Assembly: GCA_029987045.1 (NCBI GenBank)
Contig: DALTWN010000065.1
Coordinates: 1 to 6,111 of the forward strand
Length of the DNA: 6,111 nucleotides
Source: Methanocorpusculum sp.
GTDB lineage: Archaea > Halobacteriota > Methanomicrobia > Methanomicrobiales > Methanocorpusculaceae
Direction of reading: 5' to 3'
In this document: in pieces, positions 4,769-6,111 of the stretch
Position numbering within the stretch: position 1 is the stretch's first letter
How the letters are laid out: every line of letters starts with the position of its first letter
Notes under the pieces: generated by a model
Told to the model about the DNA's origin: nothing
Database searches by the model: none
What the model saw: the letters and a program-made list of their open reading frames with translations, nothing else
Program-made: the position numbers and the translations under genes

Positions 4769-6022
4769 TCAGGCGTCAAGACTGGCAGCATCCAGAAGAA
4801 AATCATAGACACTCATGACTACTATCCCGTTCTCGTCGGTATGGCGCTTGACGATATCGCCCGTTACAATGATCTTCTTGAAACTGTCCGCTACCGTTTT
4901 CAGGGATTTCTTTTCCTGCACAACCTTTTCAGGACTGTGCAGCGTCAGAGCAGACTGGATATAGTAGCGTTTACTTCCGCAGTTGGCGACAAAATCAACC
5001 TCGAGATGCTTGCGGACCGATTTCTTTTCGGCATTCGATTCATAGGTGTCGATCGACCCGACATCGACATTGAACCCGCGACGTCTCAGTTCCGTGTAGA
5101 TGCTGTTTTCCAGAAGATAGGAATCTTCGTACTGTCTGAAGTTCAGCCGGGCATTGCGAAGGCCGTTGTCTTCGAAATAATACTTCTGTGGTGATCCGAT
5201 ATACTGTCTGCCGCGGATATTGTACCGTTTCGCGCAGGAGATGATGTATGCTTCTTCAAGAGCAGTAAGATATGCCTGAATGGTATTCGGTGAGACGGAG
5301 ACATGTTCGACACTCCTGAACGTGTCGATGATCCGGCGCGGATTCGTCAGCGATCCGATCTGCGATGCAAGAATATCGACAAGTGTTTCAAGAACTGGTG
5401 TATTTCGTATCTTGTTCCGCGATATGATGTCTTTGAGATAGGTTTCTCTGAAGAGTGTTTTCAGATACTCTTCCTTTTGCCGGTCTCCGTCACGCAGGAT
5501 TACCGGAGGAAGACCGCCGTACATGAGATACTCGGTCAGTCCTTCGTATTTGTCTTTGGGATATACACTCATGAATTCCGCAAACGAGAGGGGATAGACA
5601 TGGACTTCATCGCCCCGTCCGCGGAATTCGGTGATCACGTCTGTGGAGAGAAACTTCGAGTTGCTTCCGGTGACATACACATCGACATTATTCTGATAGA
5701 GCAGACCGTTCAGGGTTGTTTCAAAGTTCTGAAGCAGCTGGACCTCATCAAGGATGACATAGTACATCCTGCTATCGAGTATCCTGGAACGGATATAGGT
5801 GTACAATTCCTTTGGTGACGTGAACACTTCATCCTGCGGGTTGTCGAATGCAATTCTGATGATATGATCTTCATCAATGCCGGAGCGCAACAGATACTGG
5901 TAGAATATGGTATTCAGAAGATATGATTTTCCGACACGTCTGAGTCCGGTGACTACTTTGATCAGGCCATTATGCTGCCGTTCGATGAGCTGCTGAAGAT
6001 ATGCGTCGCGTCTGATTTCCAT
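4769..6022 (-). CDS. AAA_14 / DUF4143 family ATPase
   Basis: This 417-residue protein has the two-part layout of the AAA_14-DUF4143 family, very common in archaeal accessory DNA. The N-terminal ATPase shows Walker A GLRRVGKS (26-33), Walker B YVILDEVQ (88-95), a sensor-like YVTGSNSKFLS (116-126) and EFRGRGDE (132-139), which may hold an arginine finger. HVYPLSFAEF (141-150) and YGGLPPVIL (168-176) mark the family linker. Next come a helix-turn-helix-like region (about 210-260, SPNTIQAYL) and the DUF4143 end, YYFEDNGLRN (281-290) and LEVDFVA to YYIQSAL (340-359). The last part resembles a PD-(D/E)xK fold, but Gln356 replaces the second acid of a nuclease. The cellular role is not established; links to defence or mobile DNA are proposed only from context. 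The start ATG at 6022-6020 has AGGA about 6 nt upstream. No membrane segment. Confidence 0.88.
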   Translation of the reverse strand: MEIRRDAYLQQLIERQHNGLIKVVTGLRRVGKSYLLNTIFYQYLLRSGIDEDHIIRIAFDNPQDEVFTSPKELYTYIRSRILDSRMYYVILDEVQLLQNFETTLNGLLYQNNVDVYVTGSNSKFLSTDVITEFRGRGDEVHVYPLSFAEFMSVYPKDKYEGLTEYLMYGGLPPVILRDGDRQKEEYLKTLFRETYLKDIISRNKIRNTPVLETLVDILASQIGSLTNPRRIIDTFRSVEHVSVSPNTIQAYLTALEEAYIISCAKRYNIRGRQYIGSPQKYYFEDNGLRNARLNFRQYEDSYLLENSIYTELRRRGFNVDVGSIDTYESNAEKKSVRKHLEVDFVANCGSKRYYIQSALTLHSPEKVVQEKKSLKTVADSFKKIIVTGDIVKRHTDENGIVVMSVYDFLLDAASLDA

Positions 6023-6040
6023 GGAAAATCCTATTGAAGA

Positions 6041-6062
6041 TTTCTGCAGTAAACTGCAAAAA
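6041..6062. promoter_or_regulatory. Palindrome in the leader of the ATPase gene, possible operator
   Basis: TGCAGT-AA-ACTGCA (6045-6058) is a perfect 6-bp inverted repeat. After one mismatch on each side it extends by a further 3 pairs (TTT/AAA), giving 9 of 10 pairs over 22 bp. It lies 19-40 bp upstream of the ATPase start and just downstream of the expected transcription start, a typical position for an archaeal repressor site. The regulator is unknown. Confidence 0.5.
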
Positions 6063-6092
6063 TATTCATTATGTATTATGTCTTATTTTGAC

Positions 6093-6100
6093 AATATAAA
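6093..6100 (-). promoter_or_regulatory. TATA-like box for the ATPase gene
   Basis: On the minus strand, TTTATATT matches the archaeal TATA consensus (TTTAWATA-like). It would place transcription start about 25 bp on, near 6068-6072, giving a leader of roughly 50 nt that contains the palindrome. The region is strongly AT-rich. Confidence 0.5.
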
Positions 6101-6111
6101 GGCATTTCTGT

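Noticed and set aside
5303..5818. 171-codon plus-strand frame
   Set aside because: Antisense to the Walker A/B-bearing ATPase gene; no independent coding evidence.

Overview
The window looks like chromosomal DNA of a methanogenic euryarchaeon, most likely a hydrogenotrophic methanogen of the Methanomicrobiales type. The reasons are a methanogenesis-marker-9 protein, a long-form F420-0:glutamate-ligase-like protein, a DUF447 protein, archaeal ribosome binding sites (AGGTGA, GGAGG) and AT-rich TATA-like promoters. The genus is an inference and remains open.

Left part (1-4093) is core metabolism. A coenzyme F420-0:L-glutamate ligase family gene runs leftward and leaves the window without its 3' end. 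It diverges, across an 85-bp AT-rich promoter region, from a tight rightward cluster of four genes. These are a methanogenesis marker 9 protein (Dus-like barrel plus eight-cysteine tail), a CitG-like triphosphoribosyl-dephospho-CoA synthase family protein, a DUF447 flavoprotein-like protein, and a TatD-like TIM-barrel metal-dependent hydrolase. The genes overlap by 4 and 13 nt and the last junction is 6 nt, so they almost certainly form one operon. CitG-like and DUF447 genes also sit in the tetrahydromethanopterin-linked C1 gene clusters of methylotrophic bacteria, as I recall. The most interesting metabolic reading is therefore an uncharacterised cofactor-synthesis or cofactor-modification pathway.

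Right part (4094-6111) is visibly AT-richer accessory DNA. It holds a leftward AAA_14/DUF4143 ATPase with its own promoter and a 22-bp palindrome in the leader. Next comes a spacer with TGTAAC repeats, then a leftward minimal nucleotidyltransferase (MNT, antitoxin-type). Beyond the MNT, where a HEPN toxin gene would be expected, lie two HEPN-like fragments in opposite orientations. They meet at a short palindrome (4169-4184). I read this as a HEPN toxin gene destroyed by a deletion and a fold-back inversion, leaving an orphan MNT antitoxin.

No rRNA, tRNA, CRISPR array, transposase or origin is visible. No gene-free stretch exceeds 300 bases; the longest, 4574-4768, is described.
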